Notes: generated from the sequence alone by a model not told the origin. A stretch of 64,000 nt of DNA from Bradyrhizobium sp. B097 (GCF_038957035.1 NZ_CP152412.1:8428501-8492500); one strand, 5' to 3'; shown: positions 1-10,076, counted from the stretch's first letter. Numbers and translations: made by a program.

Positions 1-2
1 CG

Positions 3-161
3 GTCGCGGTCGGCCTGCCGGCGGCGGCCGCGGCGCGATGGGCGCGGTTCGCGCGTCCCGCGCTGTTCTGGACCGCGTTCGTGTTGACCGGGATTCTCGG
101 CGCGCTATGGGGCGACATGCTGATCCGCCTGATCGGAGCCGGCCACGCGCTCTCCACCTGA
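3..161 (+). CDS. C-terminal fragment of an unidentified membrane protein
   Basis: This is an open frame that enters from the left edge and ends at TGA 159-161, giving 52 residues. It is rich in Ala, Leu, Phe and Trp and has one clear hydrophobic stretch (ALFWTAFVLTGILGALW) before a short polar tail, so it looks like the last membrane segment of an integral membrane protein. It converges on surf1, whose stop lies 2 bp away. The family cannot be named from the fragment. Confidence 0.5.
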   Translation, partial: VAVGLPAAAAARWARFARPALFWTAFVLTGILGALWGDMLIRLIGAGHALST

Positions 162-163
162 CC

Positions 164-997
164 TCAAGCTCCCCTGCGGCGCTGGCCGCGCCACCACAGG
201 CCGAAGGCGACCGTGACCGCGGCGGCCAGCGAGAACCAGGTGATGGCGTACTGCATGTGGTCGTCCTTGAGCCGCACCTTGAGCGGTCCGGGCTTCGGCG
301 TGCCGCTGTCGGGCACCGGCGCCTCGAGGTCGATATAGAACGGCGCGATTTGAGCTCCATCTTTGCCCCAGCCGAGCGCCTGCGCCATCGCGCGATGATC
401 GCGCACGAACCACAGCCGCTTCGTTGGATCTTCCTTCGGTGTCAGCCGGCCCGGCGGCTCGGGAAAGCGAATGTAACCGGTCAGCTCAACCGACGCGCCG
501 GTGACGAGGCGGCCGGTGACGCGATCCTCGAAGGCGCGATCCTGCATCGTGTTCTGGACAAAGCCGGTGTTGATCACGACGATCTCGCCGCTGCCGAGCT
601 TGGCCGGCAGGAACGCCCAGGTGCCGGGTCCCGCGACATCGTCGCGCACCGCCGAGCCGGAGCTGAAGACCATCGCGTCCGGCTGTTTCGCGTAGGTCGC
701 GGTCAGCGCAACGCGGCGGAATTCATCCTTGGCCGAGGTCACCGCAGGCCACGCCGATGGCGGCGGCAGCGCCTCGGTCGGGGCGGCCAGCCGCTCGTCG
801 AGCGCGGCAATCAGCGCATGCTTCTCGGCCCTGCGCTGCAACTGCCAAACGCCGAGGGCGATGAACACCGCGATCAGGATCAGCGTGAAAATGCCGAAGC
901 CGGCCGCGCTCGGCCGTTGAGAGCCTTTTGACGCGTCTCCTTCGCGTGAACCGGTGCCCGCTTCGCTGGAAAACGCCTTGTTCGTCGTATCATTCAT
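164..997 (-). CDS. surf1: SURF1 family cytochrome c oxidase assembly protein
   Basis: SURF1 proteins help insert heme a into subunit I of aa3-type cytochrome oxidase in the inner membrane. The 277-residue product has the typical two-helix layout: a first membrane segment at about residues 33-52 (FGIFTLILIAVFIALGVWQL) and a second near the C-terminus (ITWFSLAAAVTVAFGLWW), with the periplasmic domain between them. It is the last gene of the cox operon, and its ATG overlaps the DUF983 stop by 4 bp (ATGA), which fixes the start. Residues 8-24 are unusual: they resemble the translation of a palindromic repeat found at 34828-34930 and 37930-38027, and the usual short SURF1 N-terminus seems extended by it. 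Confidence 0.92.
   Translation of the reverse strand: MNDTTNKAFSSEAGTGSREGDASKGSQRPSAAGFGIFTLILIAVFIALGVWQLQRRAEKHALIAALDERLAAPTEALPPPSAWPAVTSAKDEFRRVALTATYAKQPDAMVFSSGSAVRDDVAGPGTWAFLPAKLGSGEIVVINTGFVQNTMQDRAFEDRVTGRLVTGASVELTGYIRFPEPPGRLTPKEDPTKRLWFVRDHRAMAQALGWGKDGAQIAPFYIDLEAPVPDSGTPKPGPLKVRLKDDHMQYAITWFSLAAAVTVAFGLWWRGQRRRGA
926..976. repeat. Repeat-derived segment inside the surf1 N-terminus
   Basis: Read on the minus strand this stretch (gcgttttcc.. to ..gacgcgtcaaaa) aligns without gaps to one half of the elements at 37930-38027 and 34828-34930, at roughly 80 percent identity by eye. It encodes AFSSEAGTGSREGDASK; the same frame of the 37930 copy reads AFSSEVDTGSREENASK. The hairpin half of the element is not present here. 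Confidence 0.6.
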
Positions 998-1380
998 TTC
1001 GGGTCGCGCTCGATCAATTGGCCTTCGGCGGCCTTGTGGTGGAATTGCAGCGCGATCAGCAGCGCCTTCATCGAACGCAGCGGCAGGATCGTGGTGACCA
1101 AAATCAACGGCAGCCACAGCGCGGCATGCACCCAGAACGGCGGCTGGTACTTCACCTCGACGATCAGCGCCGCCGCGACCACGATGGCGCCGGCCAGCAT
1201 GATGATGAAGACCGCCGGCCCGTCACCGGCATCGATGAAGGTGAAGTCGAGGTTGCAAGCCTGGCAGCGCGGCGCCAGCGTCAGGAAGCCCGAATAGAGC
1301 TTGCCCTTGCCACAGCGCGGGCAGCGGCAGGCGATGCCGCGCAGCGCGCTCTCGGTCACAGTGGGCGGGGTATCGGTCAT
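994..1380 (-). CDS. DUF983 family zinc-ribbon membrane protein
   Basis: The 128-residue protein belongs to the DUF983 family, commonly encoded beside cytochrome oxidase genes in alphaproteobacteria. It starts with a rubredoxin-like zinc ribbon: CRCPRCGKGKL at about residues 18-28 and CQAC at about 39-42. Two hydrophobic segments follow (about 58-75 and 83-101). Its role is not established; the position between coxC and surf1 suggests a part in oxidase maturation. A strong hairpin with a T-rich tail lies just upstream at 1391-1421, so its expression may be lower than that of the core cox genes. Its stop overlaps the surf1 start. Confidence 0.85.
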   Translation of the reverse strand: MTDTPPTVTESALRGIACRCPRCGKGKLYSGFLTLAPRCQACNLDFTFIDAGDGPAVFIIMLAGAIVVAAALIVEVKYQPPFWVHAALWLPLILVTTILPLRSMKALLIALQFHHKAAEGQLIERDPK

Positions 1381-1390
1381 CGGTCCTCTT

Positions 1391-1421
1391 CAAAGCAAAG
1401 GGGCGGCCGTTCGGCCGCCCC
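1391..1421 (-). terminator. Intrinsic terminator or attenuator after coxC
   Basis: A perfect 10-bp stem (GGGGCGGCCG/CGGCCGCCCC, 1400-1421) is followed on the minus strand by TTTGCTTTG. It lies between the coxC stop and the DUF983 start, so it could end most cox transcripts while letting some continue into DUF983-surf1. Confidence 0.65.
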
Positions 1422-1442
1422 CCTCTTAGCACGTCAGTGAAT

Positions 1443-2339
1443 TCAGTGTGCGCCGTGCGCCATGGACTCGGCGCCGTGGCCCCAGACGTAGATGCAGATG
1501 AACAGGAACAGCCAGACCACGTCGACGAAGTGCCAGTACCAGGCGGCAAATTCGAAGCCGAGGTGCTGCTTCGGCGTGAAGTGGCCGGCATAGGCGCGGA
1601 TCAGGCAGACCAGCAGGAAGATGGTGCCGACCAGCACGTGGAAGCCATGGAACCCGGTCGCCATGAAGAAGGTCGAGCCGTAGACGTTGCCGCCGAACGA
1701 GAACGTCGCATGGGCGTACTCATAGGCCTGCACGCAGGTGAAGCAGGCGCCGAGAATCACGGTGAGGATCAGGCCCTGCTTGAGGCCCTGGCGGTCGTTC
1801 TCCAGCAGCGCATGGTGCGCCCAGGTGACGGTGGTGCCCGAGGTCAGCAGCAGCAGCGTGTTGAGCAGCGGCAGATGCCAGGGATCGAAGGTCTCGATGC
1901 CATGCGGCGGCCAGGTGCCGGGAACCGAGCAGGCGCCCATCGCCGTGCCGGCGCCACAGCCGAACACCGCATCGCGGGTGGCGTGCACCGCATCGGCCGG
2001 GAACAACGCCGAATTGAAGAAGGCCCAGAACCAGGCGACGAAGAACATCACTTCGGAAGCGATGAACAGGATCATGCCGTAGCGATGGCTGATCTGCACA
2101 ACGCGGGTGTGGTCGCCCTTGTACTGGGCTTCCTTGATCACGTCGCCCCACCAGCTCGCCATGGTGTAGAGCACGCCGATGGTGCCGACGCCGAACACGA
2201 TCGGGGCGGCGGAGAACATGTGGTGCATCCAGCCGATCGCACCGAGCGCCATGATGAAGGCCGAGACCGAGCCGACAACCGGCCACGGGCTCGGGTCGAC
2301 GAGATGATAGTCGTGATGCTTGACTTGCGCCTCAGCCAT
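1443..2339 (-). CDS. coxC: Cytochrome c oxidase subunit III
   Basis: Subunit III of the aa3-type terminal oxidase is an inner-membrane protein that supports proton uptake and stability of the complex. The 298-residue product has seven hydrophobic segments and the family signatures [13 protein letters not shown] near the N-terminus, [16 protein letters not shown] in the middle, and [16 protein letters not shown] and [21 protein letters not shown] at the end. The ATG at 2339 (MAEAQVKHH) is preferred over an in-frame codon nine positions upstream because GGAGAGACGGCA precedes it. It follows ctaG with a 54-bp gap. Confidence 0.96.
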   Translation of the reverse strand: MAEAQVKHHDYHLVDPSPWPVVGSVSAFIMALGAIGWMHHMFSAAPIVFGVGTIGVLYTMASWWGDVIKEAQYKGDHTRVVQISHRYGMILFIASEVMFFVAWFWAFFNSALFPADAVHATRDAVFGCGAGTAMGACSVPGTWPPHGIETFDPWHLPLLNTLLLLTSGTTVTWAHHALLENDRQGLKQGLILTVILGACFTCVQAYEYAHATFSFGGNVYGSTFFMATGFHGFHVLVGTIFLLVCLIRAYAGHFTPKQHLGFEFAAWYWHFVDVVWLFLFICIYVWGHGAESMAHGAH

Positions 2340-2393
2340 TGCCGTCTCTCCATTCGCGTGCCGCAAGGCACGTCTTAATCTTGAATTCCAGAA

Positions 2394-3032
2394 CTAGCCG
2401 CCCTTGCGCTGCTCCGCCTCGCCCGCAGCCACGGGCTTCGGCGCGGCGTCGCGCACGGGGAAGAAGGTGTAGGACAAAGTGATGGTTTTCAGCGTGTCGT
2501 TCTCGCTGTCCTTGGCCAGCGCCGGATCGACATAGAACACCACGGCCATCTCGCGCTTCTCGCCCGGCGCCATGGTCTGCTCGGTGAAGCAGAAGCAGTT
2601 GATTTTCTGGAAATAGGCGCCGACCGTCAGCGGAGCGACGTTGTAGGCGGCTTGTCCCGTCGTGGTGCGCGCCGACTGGTTGGTCACGGTGTAATAGACC
2701 GTGACGACCTGGCCGATCTTGACGTCGATCGTGGTCTGCTCGGCCTCGAACTTCCAGGGCAGGCCCGGCGCGACGTTGGAATCGAAGCTGACCGAAATGG
2801 TGCGCGCGAGCGGCGCATCCGTCGGCAGCGAGGTCGCGACCTGGGTGGTGCCGTTGAAGCCGGTGGTGCGGCAGAACCAGTTGTAGAACGGCACGGCCGC
2901 GTAGGACGCGCCGACCATCAGCACCACGACGAAGCCGCAGATCGACGCGACCATGGCGTCGCGCGTCAGCATGCGGCGCGTGACCTTGGCGCCCTCGCCT
3001 TGCGGAGCCTGCGGTGCGCCCTGTTTTGCCAT
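2394..3032 (-). CDS. ctaG: Cytochrome c oxidase assembly protein CtaG (Cox11 family)
   Basis: Cox11/CtaG delivers copper to the CuB site of oxidase subunit I. The 212-residue protein has a short cytoplasmic N-terminus, one membrane anchor (about residues 28-50) and a periplasmic immunoglobulin-like domain. The copper-binding CFCF motif is present in INCFCFTEQ at about residues 138-146. ATG 3032 (MAKQGAPQ) gives the usual family length. It begins 5 bp after the stop of the small coxF-like gene, so the two are probably translated together. Confidence 0.95.
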   Translation of the reverse strand: MAKQGAPQAPQGEGAKVTRRMLTRDAMVASICGFVVVLMVGASYAAVPFYNWFCRTTGFNGTTQVATSLPTDAPLARTISVSFDSNVAPGLPWKFEAEQTTIDVKIGQVVTVYYTVTNQSARTTTGQAAYNVAPLTVGAYFQKINCFCFTEQTMAPGEKREMAVVFYVDPALAKDSENDTLKTITLSYTFFPVRDAAPKPVAAGEAEQRKGG

Positions 3033-3037
3033 CTCAC

Positions 3038-3202
3038 TCACAGCGGCCGCACCAGCACGGCCGGCCCCTTGACGAGGGTGACGGCGAAGAACAGCACGAC
3101 CATGACGCCGAGCGCGAGCGCAATGGCGATCGAGCGCTGGCGGCGGCTCTTGAGCTGCGCCTCGGTGAGGACGATTCCTTCTGGTTCGCGTTTCTCGTCC
3201 AT
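3038..3202 (-). CDS. Small CoxF-like membrane protein
   Basis: A 54-residue protein with a charged N-terminus ([16 protein letters not shown]), a basic patch (KSRRQR) and a single hydrophobic helix ([20 protein letters not shown]). Genes of this size and shape sit between ctaB and ctaG in Bradyrhizobium and relatives and have been called coxF. The ATG at 3202 is chosen; an in-frame ATG 21 bp upstream (MGVHGIP) is possible. The exact role in the oxidase is unknown. The assignment rests on position and topology rather than a conserved motif. Confidence 0.7.
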   Translation of the reverse strand: MDEKREPEGIVLTEAQLKSRRQRSIAIALALGVMVVLFFAVTLVKGPAVLVRPL

Positions 3203-3240
3203 TGGTATCCCATGCACCCCCATCTTGCCCCCCGGCGTCC

Positions 3241-4179
3241 CTACCCGATGAAGACAGGCAGGATCGCGCGGACGACCACCTCGGCGAGGAGGACGGCAAA
3301 CAGCGCGAACAGATAGAGGATCGAGAAGGCGAACAGCCGGCGCGTGGCGCGGTTGGCGGCAACACCCTCGCGGCGGCGATAGACCTCGATCGCGAGCCAC
3401 AGCATGCCGGCGCCCAAAACCAGCGAGGTGACGCCGTAGATCGCGTCGAAATAGCCGAGCGGCCACGGCGCCAGCGCGATTGCGACCAGCACGACGGTGT
3501 AGAGCAGGATTTGCAGCCGGGTCGCGTCGGGACCGGCGACTACCGGCAGCATCGGGATGCCGGCGCGCGCATAGTCGTCGCTGCGGAACAGCGCCAGCGC
3601 CCAGAAGTGCGGCGGGGTCCAGAAGAAGATGATCAGGAACAGCAGGATCGGCTCGACCGAGAGCGAGCCGGTCGCGGCCGCCCATGCCACCACCGGCGGC
3701 AGCGCGCCGGCGGCGCCGCCGATCACGATGTTCTGCGCGGTCCAGCGCTTCAGCAGCATCGTGTAGATCACGGCATAGAAGAAGATGGTGAAGGCCAGCA
3801 GCGCGCCCGCCACCCAGTTGACCAGGATGCCGAGCGTCATCACCGAAAAGAAGGCGAGCGTCAGGCCGAAGGCGGCGGCCTCGGCCGGAGTGATGCGGCC
3901 GCGCGGGATCGGCCGGTTGGCGGTGCGCGACATCAAGGCGTCGACGTCGCTCTCATAGGCCATGTTGAGCGCGCCGGAGGCGCCGGCGCCGACCGCGATG
4001 CAAAGGATCGAGGTGAACGCCAGCACCGGATGGACATGCACCGGCGCGATCATCAGCCCAACCAGCGCGGTGAAGATCACCAGTGACATCACGCGCGGCT
4101 TCAACAGCGCGATGTAGTCGCCCACTTCGGCCTCGGAAATCCGGGGCAGCTCGATGGCGTTGTGATCGACAACCGACAA
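3241..4179 (-). CDS. ctaB: Protoheme IX farnesyltransferase (heme O synthase)
   Basis: CtaB adds a farnesyl group to protoheme, making heme O, the precursor of the heme a used by the adjacent oxidase. The 312-residue protein is a polytopic UbiA-type prenyltransferase: [17 protein letters not shown] near the N-terminus, the first Asp-rich motif in [19 protein letters not shown] at about residues 72-90, and eight to nine hydrophobic helices. The start is TTG at 4179, since no upstream in-frame ATG exists before a stop; a GAGAGAAGTGAG purine tract lies upstream. It follows coxA across a strong hairpin (4206-4230). Confidence 0.95.
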   Translation of the reverse strand: MSVVDHNAIELPRISEAEVGDYIALLKPRVMSLVIFTALVGLMIAPVHVHPVLAFTSILCIAVGAGASGALNMAYESDVDALMSRTANRPIPRGRITPAEAAAFGLTLAFFSVMTLGILVNWVAGALLAFTIFFYAVIYTMLLKRWTAQNIVIGGAAGALPPVVAWAAATGSLSVEPILLFLIIFFWTPPHFWALALFRSDDYARAGIPMLPVVAGPDATRLQILLYTVVLVAIALAPWPLGYFDAIYGVTSLVLGAGMLWLAIEVYRRREGVAANRATRRLFAFSILYLFALFAVLLAEVVVRAILPVFIG

Positions 4180-4201
4180 GATCAGGTCTCACTTCTCTCA
4201 A

Positions 4202-4230
4202 AAGGCGCGGCGCACCCAGGGTGCGCCGCG
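4202..4230 (-). terminator. Hairpin between coxA and ctaB
   Basis: A 12-bp perfect inverted repeat (CGCGGCGCACCC/GGGTGCGCCGCG, 4206-4230) is followed on the minus strand by CCTTTT. It lies in the 62-bp gap between coxA and ctaB. The T-run is short, so partial termination or protection of the coxBA transcript 3-prime end are both possible. Confidence 0.55.
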
Positions 4231-4241
4231 TTGTCGTGGAC

Positions 4242-5909
<1,668 letters not shown>

Positions 5910-5939
5910 TTAGTCCATCTGCGCCGTGAGCCGTCAGGC

Positions 5940-6779
5940 TTACTGCGCCGCTTGACCAGCCGAGGCGTAGGAATTCGCCGGGTTGGTCGCAAACTTCTTC
6001 TTTGCCCCTTCAACCCAGGTCGCGAATTCCTGGTCGCTGACGACCCGCACCGCGATCGGCATGAAGGCATGGTCCTTGCCGCACAGTTCCGAGCACTGGC
6101 CGTAGAACACGCCGGTCTTGGTGGCCTTGAACCAGCTCTCGTTGAGGCGGCCGGGGACCGAGTCGATCTTCACGCCGAAGGCCGGCACCGCGAAGGAGTG
6201 GATCACGTCGGCGCCGGTGGTCTGGATCCGCACCACCTTGTTGACCGGGACCACCATCTCGTTGTCGACGCCGAGCAGCCGGGGCTGCTTGTCCTTGTCG
6301 AGCAGCGAGTCGAACTCGAACTTGCCGTTGTCCGGGTAGGCGTAGGACCAATACCACTGCTTGCCGGTGACCTTCACGGTGAGGTCCGGCTTCGGCACGT
6401 CGAGCTCCAGGAACAGGAGACGGAACGACGGCACCGCGATGCCGACCAGGATCAGGACCGGGATCAGCGTCCAGGCCACTTCGATCAGCGTGTTGTGGGT
6501 GGTCTTGGAGGGGACCGGGTTGGCCCTGGCGTTGAACTTCACCACCACGATGACGAGCAGCGCCAGCACGAACAGGGTGATGACGGTGATCAGCACCAGC
6601 AGGAAATTGTGAAACCAGATGATGTTTTCCATCACCGGGGTCGCGGCTTCCTGCAGCGTGTGCTCCCACGGCGCCGGCTGCCCCATTTCGGCGAAGGCCG
6701 ATCCCGCGGCGACTGACGCCACACTCGCCACCGCCAACCCCAGCAATTGCCTGCCCAACCGGCCAATCGACATCTTCAT
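5940..6779 (-). CDS. coxB: Cytochrome c oxidase subunit II
   Basis: Subunit II carries the CuA centre that accepts electrons from cytochrome c. The 279-residue protein has a signal peptide (about residues 1-30, ending AGSAFA), two membrane helices (about 55-75 and 92-112) and a periplasmic cupredoxin domain. The CuA ligands are visible in GQCSELCGKDHAFMP, with the upstream His in VIHSFAVPAFG and the Trp/Tyr-rich KQWYWSYAYP electron-entry region. ATG 6779 is chosen because AAGGGAG lies about 10 bp upstream; an in-frame ATG at 6800 is an alternative. It is the first gene of the cox operon. Confidence 0.97.
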   Translation of the reverse strand: MKMSIGRLGRQLLGLAVASVASVAAGSAFAEMGQPAPWEHTLQEAATPVMENIIWFHNFLLVLITVITLFVLALLVIVVVKFNARANPVPSKTTHNTLIEVAWTLIPVLILVGIAVPSFRLLFLELDVPKPDLTVKVTGKQWYWSYAYPDNGKFEFDSLLDKDKQPRLLGVDNEMVVPVNKVVRIQTTGADVIHSFAVPAFGVKIDSVPGRLNESWFKATKTGVFYGQCSELCGKDHAFMPIAVRVVSDQEFATWVEGAKKKFATNPANSYASAGQAAQ

Positions 6780-7266
6780 GCCGTTCGCGCTCCCTTGCAT
6801 TATTCCCCAACGCACCCCCGGCAATTGACCGGAGATACAGCACGATCCGCCCTGACAAATGGCCTTCCGGACATACCCGTCTCTGAGTCAAGGTGGGTAC
6901 GGGAGCCAGATCGCTAGAACGCGTCGAAATCCAGCCTCTCAAACCATAATTCGCAGGCGCTCGCAATGCAGTAGTACGGCCGAAAGCCATGCGCCTGCGA
7001 TGAAGCTGCCGCTTGCGAATTTTCCCGCAAAATCAAGCGAAAGTCGCCGAAACAACGCCGCGCACTGTTGACAGGGGGATTACCGGATGTACGCACAGAC
7101 GGGATGGCCGGCAGGAACCTGATTCGCTGCGGGCTGCCCCAATCCGGCGCGGGAATGGCTTCAAGATCGCCTTCAAGGCGCCCAATTGCGGTATCAGTCG
7201 ACTGATGCGTGCTACCCGGCGGCCTCGACGGCCGGACCGACCGAACAATCAAAGGATCGACCCCGG
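6780..7266. other. Divergent intergenic region, coxB / ialB-like gene
   Basis: The 487-bp gap separates two divergent genes and must hold the cox operon promoter on the minus strand. I see no strong sigma-70 boxes, no clear palindrome and no convincing small gene; frames that are open here lack ribosome sites and family features. Confidence 0.5.
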
Positions 7267-7794
7267 ATGGGCGCTTCGAAAATTCAGGCAGGACGAAAGG
7301 CCGGCTGGCTCGGCGGCCTGCTGATTCTGGCCCTTTCTCTTGGCCTGACCCAGCCGGCGAACGCGCAGGGCGCGGTGCGCTCGGTCCATGGCGACTGGCA
7401 GATCCGCTGCGACACCCCGCCGGGCGCCCAGGCCGAGCAATGCGCGCTGATCCAGAGCGTGGTAGCCGAAGACCGCTCCAATGCCGGCCTGACCGTGATC
7501 GTGCTGAAGACCGCCGACCAGAAGAGCCGCCTGATGCGCGTGGTCGCCCCGCTCGGCGTGCTGCTGCCCTCCGGCCTCGGCCTCAAGCTCGACAATCAGG
7601 ACGTCGGCCGTGCCGGCTTTGTCCGCTGCCTGCCCAATGGCTGCGTCGCCGAGGTCGTGATGGACGACAAGCTGCTCGGCCAGCTCAAGAACGCCAAGAC
7701 CGCGACGTTCATCATCTTCGAGACCCCGGAAGAGGGCATCGGCTTTCCGCTCAGCCTGAACGGCCTGGCGGAAGGCTATGACAAATTGCCGTAG
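7267..7794 (+). CDS. Invasion-associated locus B (IalB) family protein
   Basis: A 175-residue secreted protein with a signal peptide (residues 1-33, cleavage after LTQPANA) and the IalB-like core. It shows HGDWQIRCDTPPG, a conserved CALIQS region, LMRVVAPLGVLLPSGLGLKLD and RCLPNGCVAEVVMDD, with Cys pairs suggesting disulfides. The family is widespread in Rhizobiales; the name comes from a Bartonella invasion protein, and the molecular function here is unknown. ATG 7267 is preceded by AAAGGA. A palindromic repeat follows the stop at 7833-7954. Confidence 0.85.
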   Translation: MGASKIQAGRKAGWLGGLLILALSLGLTQPANAQGAVRSVHGDWQIRCDTPPGAQAEQCALIQSVVAEDRSNAGLTVIVLKTADQKSRLMRVVAPLGVLLPSGLGLKLDNQDVGRAGFVRCLPNGCVAEVVMDDKLLGQLKNAKTATFIIFETPEEGIGFPLSLNGLAEGYDKLP

Positions 7795-7832
7795 GGTGAC
7801 TCACCCTGCTGCGTCACAAGGCACAGCAGCAC

Positions 7833-7954
7833 GTAGCCCGGATGGAGCGCAGCGCAATCCGGGCCGCTCTCATCGCCGATTGACCAACCCCGGATTTCGC
7901 GGAGCCTGTCATCGGGCGCGCATACGCGCGACCCGTTGGCTTCATCCGGGCTAC
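7833..7954. repeat. Palindromic repeat, GTAGCCCGGATG family, copy 1
   Basis: The outer arms are GTAGCCCGGATGGAGCG at the left and its inverse (CATCCGGGCTAC) at the right. The inner part is less conserved and longer than in the other copies. It lies between the ialB-like gene and the TlpA-like gene, which converge on it. Confidence 0.85.
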
Positions 7955-7960
7955 GCCATC

Positions 7961-8563
7961 TCACCGCCCACCACCCGCATAATAATCAAACAACCCACTC
8001 GCCTCCGCGGACAGCCAGTCGGCCTCGCCCGTCATGTAGCCCTCGACCTGTCCGCTGACGCCGATCAGGAACGAGATCGGCATGCCGTAGAGCGCGAACG
8101 GCGTGTCGACCTCTGCCGCGTCGACGCGCGAGACGAGACCGCCGGGATCGAATCCGATCGCAAGGTGGCGCAGCTTGAACTGCTTGACGTAGGGCGCGAC
8201 CAGCGAGCGGTTACGATCAGTGCTGACAGCGATGACGACGAGATCGCTGCGGCCGCTGGCCGCGAGGCGGTCCAGCATCGGCAGTTCGGTCCGGCACGCC
8301 GCGCACCATGTGGCCCAGAAGTTCACCAGCACCAACCTGCCCTTGAACGCGGCGAGATCGAGCGTGCCGCCGGCGAGCGCCGGGATCGCCACCGGTGGCA
8401 CCGGGCGGGCGCCTTGAACCAGCGTGAACTGATGCCGGACGGTGCCGAATGGCGGCGGTCCCGACGCTGCGCGCGCCCGCGCTGCCGGTATCGCGAGCGA
8501 GACGCCGGCGCCGATCATGCCGGCGACGACGGCGCGGCGGGTGGGCACGCGAACTGACGTCAT
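7961..8563 (-). CDS. TlpA/ResA-like thioredoxin-fold protein
   Basis: A 200-residue exported thiol-disulfide protein. The N-terminus has a twin-arginine-like signal (TRRAVVAGMIGAGVSLAI) ending near ARAA. The thioredoxin domain carries NFWATWCAACRTELPML, where the active-site CxxC is CAAC, and a cis-Pro region in LYGMPISFLIG. Proteins of this type reduce periplasmic cysteines or act in cytochrome biogenesis. It lies downstream of the DoxX and DsrE-like genes in the same orientation, so the three may form one sulfur/redox-related unit facing the HxlR regulator. Confidence 0.85.
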   Translation of the reverse strand: MTSVRVPTRRAVVAGMIGAGVSLAIPAARARAASGPPPFGTVRHQFTLVQGARPVPPVAIPALAGGTLDLAAFKGRLVLVNFWATWCAACRTELPMLDRLAASGRSDLVVIAVSTDRNRSLVAPYVKQFKLRHLAIGFDPGGLVSRVDAAEVDTPFALYGMPISFLIGVSGQVEGYMTGEADWLSAEASGLFDYYAGGGR

Positions 8564-8592
8564 GTTGGAGTTCTCCGCTTAGGCTTGTTCGC

Positions 8593-9096
8593 TCAGGACC
8601 GGATGTAGGACCAGCCGGCTTCCTGCAATTCGATAATGCGTCCGGGCCCGTTCGGCACCAGATCGACATTGTCGAGCAGGACCAGCGGATGTCCCTCGGC
8701 GCGCTCCATGCCGAGCTTGGTGGCTTCACAGACCACGAAGCGGATGTCCGGCGTGAGTCCCCGCACCACCCGCAACAGGTCCTTCACCGGCGAGGTATCG
8801 GCGCGCAGCATGTGGACGCCGGCATTGTAGGCGACGACCTCGATCTCGAACGGCTCGTTGCGCTCCCGATAATATTTCGGGAGGTTGAGCGCGGTCGAGA
8901 TCAGCGCCCGCATCGTGGTCGGGTCGTCCGAGTTGATCGGCAGCACCACATGGTGCACCCGCGGCTCGGGTTTCTTTGGCTCCGGTTTGGAGACCGCCGC
9001 GACCGAACCGGTGAGCAGCAATGTCGCGGCGAACGGCACCGCGAAGGCCAGCGCGAGCCCCGCGGCCAGCGTCAGGATGCGGCGAGAGACGCGCAT
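8593..9096 (-). CDS. DsrE/DsrF-like family protein, exported
   Basis: A 167-residue protein with an N-terminal signal or anchor (residues 1-35) and a DsrE-like alpha/beta domain: HHVVLPINSDDP, IEVVAYNAGVHMLRADTSPV, and a Cys in FVVCEATKLGME. DsrE-type proteins often handle persulfide sulfur. ATG 9096 is chosen since GAGGTG lies just upstream; GTG 9105 is in frame. It starts within about 11 bp of the DoxX stop, so the two are probably co-translated. Confidence 0.75.
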   Translation of the reverse strand: MRVSRRILTLAAGLALAFAVPFAATLLLTGSVAAVSKPEPKKPEPRVHHVVLPINSDDPTTMRALISTALNLPKYYRERNEPFEIEVVAYNAGVHMLRADTSPVKDLLRVVRGLTPDIRFVVCEATKLGMERAEGHPLVLLDNVDLVPNGPGRIIELQEAGWSYIRS

Positions 9097-9106
9097 CGCG
9101 CCCACC

Positions 9107-9499
9107 TCACGGTGCGCTCGGGACCAGGGCGAACTGGCTGCGCTTGGCGTAGGCGACGATCGCGCTCAGCGCCAGCAGCACCAGGGCGGGCACCGGCGAG
9201 CCGCCGATCACGAACAGATGCGTGAGCGTGGCGCCGACCATAATGCAGCTCAGCAGCAGGCCGCCAAAGGCTGCGACCGGCGGCACCAGGATCAGGACCG
9301 CGCCGAGCAGTTCCAGCGATCCGGTGAGATAGCGGAACCACTGGCCGAGCCCGATATGCTCGAATTCCTCGACCAGCATCGGCACGCCATAGAGCTTGGC
9401 CGCACCGGCGGCGGCAAAGGCCAGCGCGAGCAATCCCCTGACGACCCACAGCGTGACGGATTTCCAGCGCGACGGCGCTGCGGCAACGGCAACTGACAT
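9107..9499 (-). CDS. DoxX family membrane protein
   Basis: A 130-residue integral membrane protein with four hydrophobic segments. The DoxX signature is seen in RGLLALAFAAAGAAKLYGVPMLVEEFEHIGLGQWFRYLTGSLELLGA. DoxX-like proteins are linked to redox or sulfur metabolism in some organisms, but most are uncharacterised. It is the first gene of the minus-strand group DoxX-DsrE-TlpA and is divergent from the HxlR regulator at 9618, which probably controls it. ATG 9499 is chosen; a longer frame upstream would run into the shared regulatory region. Confidence 0.85.
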   Translation of the reverse strand: MSVAVAAAPSRWKSVTLWVVRGLLALAFAAAGAAKLYGVPMLVEEFEHIGLGQWFRYLTGSLELLGAVLILVPPVAAFGGLLLSCIMVGATLTHLFVIGGSPVPALVLLALSAIVAYAKRSQFALVPSAP

Positions 9500-9575
9500 G
9501 GATGACTCCCCAAATGACCGCGCGACCACCCGCCCATTCGACCGGCCCACGGCTTTCGATGCACTAAATTCGGGG

Positions 9576-9620
9576 GTAGGATGAAAAGAACAAGTAGGAT
9601 GCTTTTTGTGAGGTAGTATG
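9576..9620. promoter_or_regulatory. Three direct repeats upstream of the HxlR gene
   Basis: GTAGGATG occurs at 9576-9583 and 9594-9601, and a variant GTAGTATG at 9613-9620, at 18-19 bp spacing. The last copy includes the regulator start codon. This is a plausible autoregulatory and doxX-control site for the HxlR protein. Confidence 0.5.
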
Positions 9621-10076
9621 AAAAAACTGACTATTGAGCCCGCCGAGCCTCCGGCGGCATCCGAGGCGTGCAACGGCGACCTGTCGGGGCAATTTCATCG
9701 GGCGCTGTCGGTGCTGGCCGGGAAATGGAAGGGCGACATCCTCTGGCAGCTGGTCGAGCGCAAGCGCCGGTTCGGCGAATTGCGGCAGGCGATCCCCGGC
9801 GTGACCCAGCACATGCTGACCACCCAGCTGCGCGATCTCGAGGCCAACGGCCTGGTCAAGCGCACGGTTTATCCCGAGGTGCCGCCGCGGGTTGAGTACG
9901 AGATGACGCCATCAGCCAAGGCGCTCAAACCGGTGTTCGACGAGCTGTACCGGTGGGCGCAGGAGCATGGTTTTCCGACCTCGGCACACGGCGCCGCGCA
10001 GCCGAAGCCTGAACCGTCGAGCGACGGCATCGCGCCGGAGGGCCAGCAGCGGAAGGCGGGGCGAGCAGGCCGATGA
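9618..10076 (+). CDS. HxlR family transcriptional regulator
   Basis: A 152-residue winged-helix regulator of the HxlR/MarR-like group. The HxlR core runs at about residues 20-115: GKWKGDILWQLVERKRRFGELRQAIPGVTQHMLTTQLRDLEANGLVKRTVYPEVPPRVEYEMT is split across helix-turn-helix and wing. The C-terminal 30 residues are Pro/Ala/Gln-rich and look disordered. It is divergent from the DoxX-DsrE-TlpA genes. HxlR proteins often sense electrophiles or oxidants through a Cys near the N-terminus; C17 (SEACNGD) is in that position. Confidence 0.9.
   Translation: MKKLTIEPAEPPAASEACNGDLSGQFHRALSVLAGKWKGDILWQLVERKRRFGELRQAIPGVTQHMLTTQLRDLEANGLVKRTVYPEVPPRVEYEMTPSAKALKPVFDELYRWAQEHGFPTSAHGAAQPKPEPSSDGIAPEGQQRKAGRAGR

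Noticed and set aside
7013..7324. Small frames in the coxB/ialB-like gap
   Set aside because: Arg/Pro-rich composition, no ribosome site, and conflicting frames on both strands; better seen as regulatory space.
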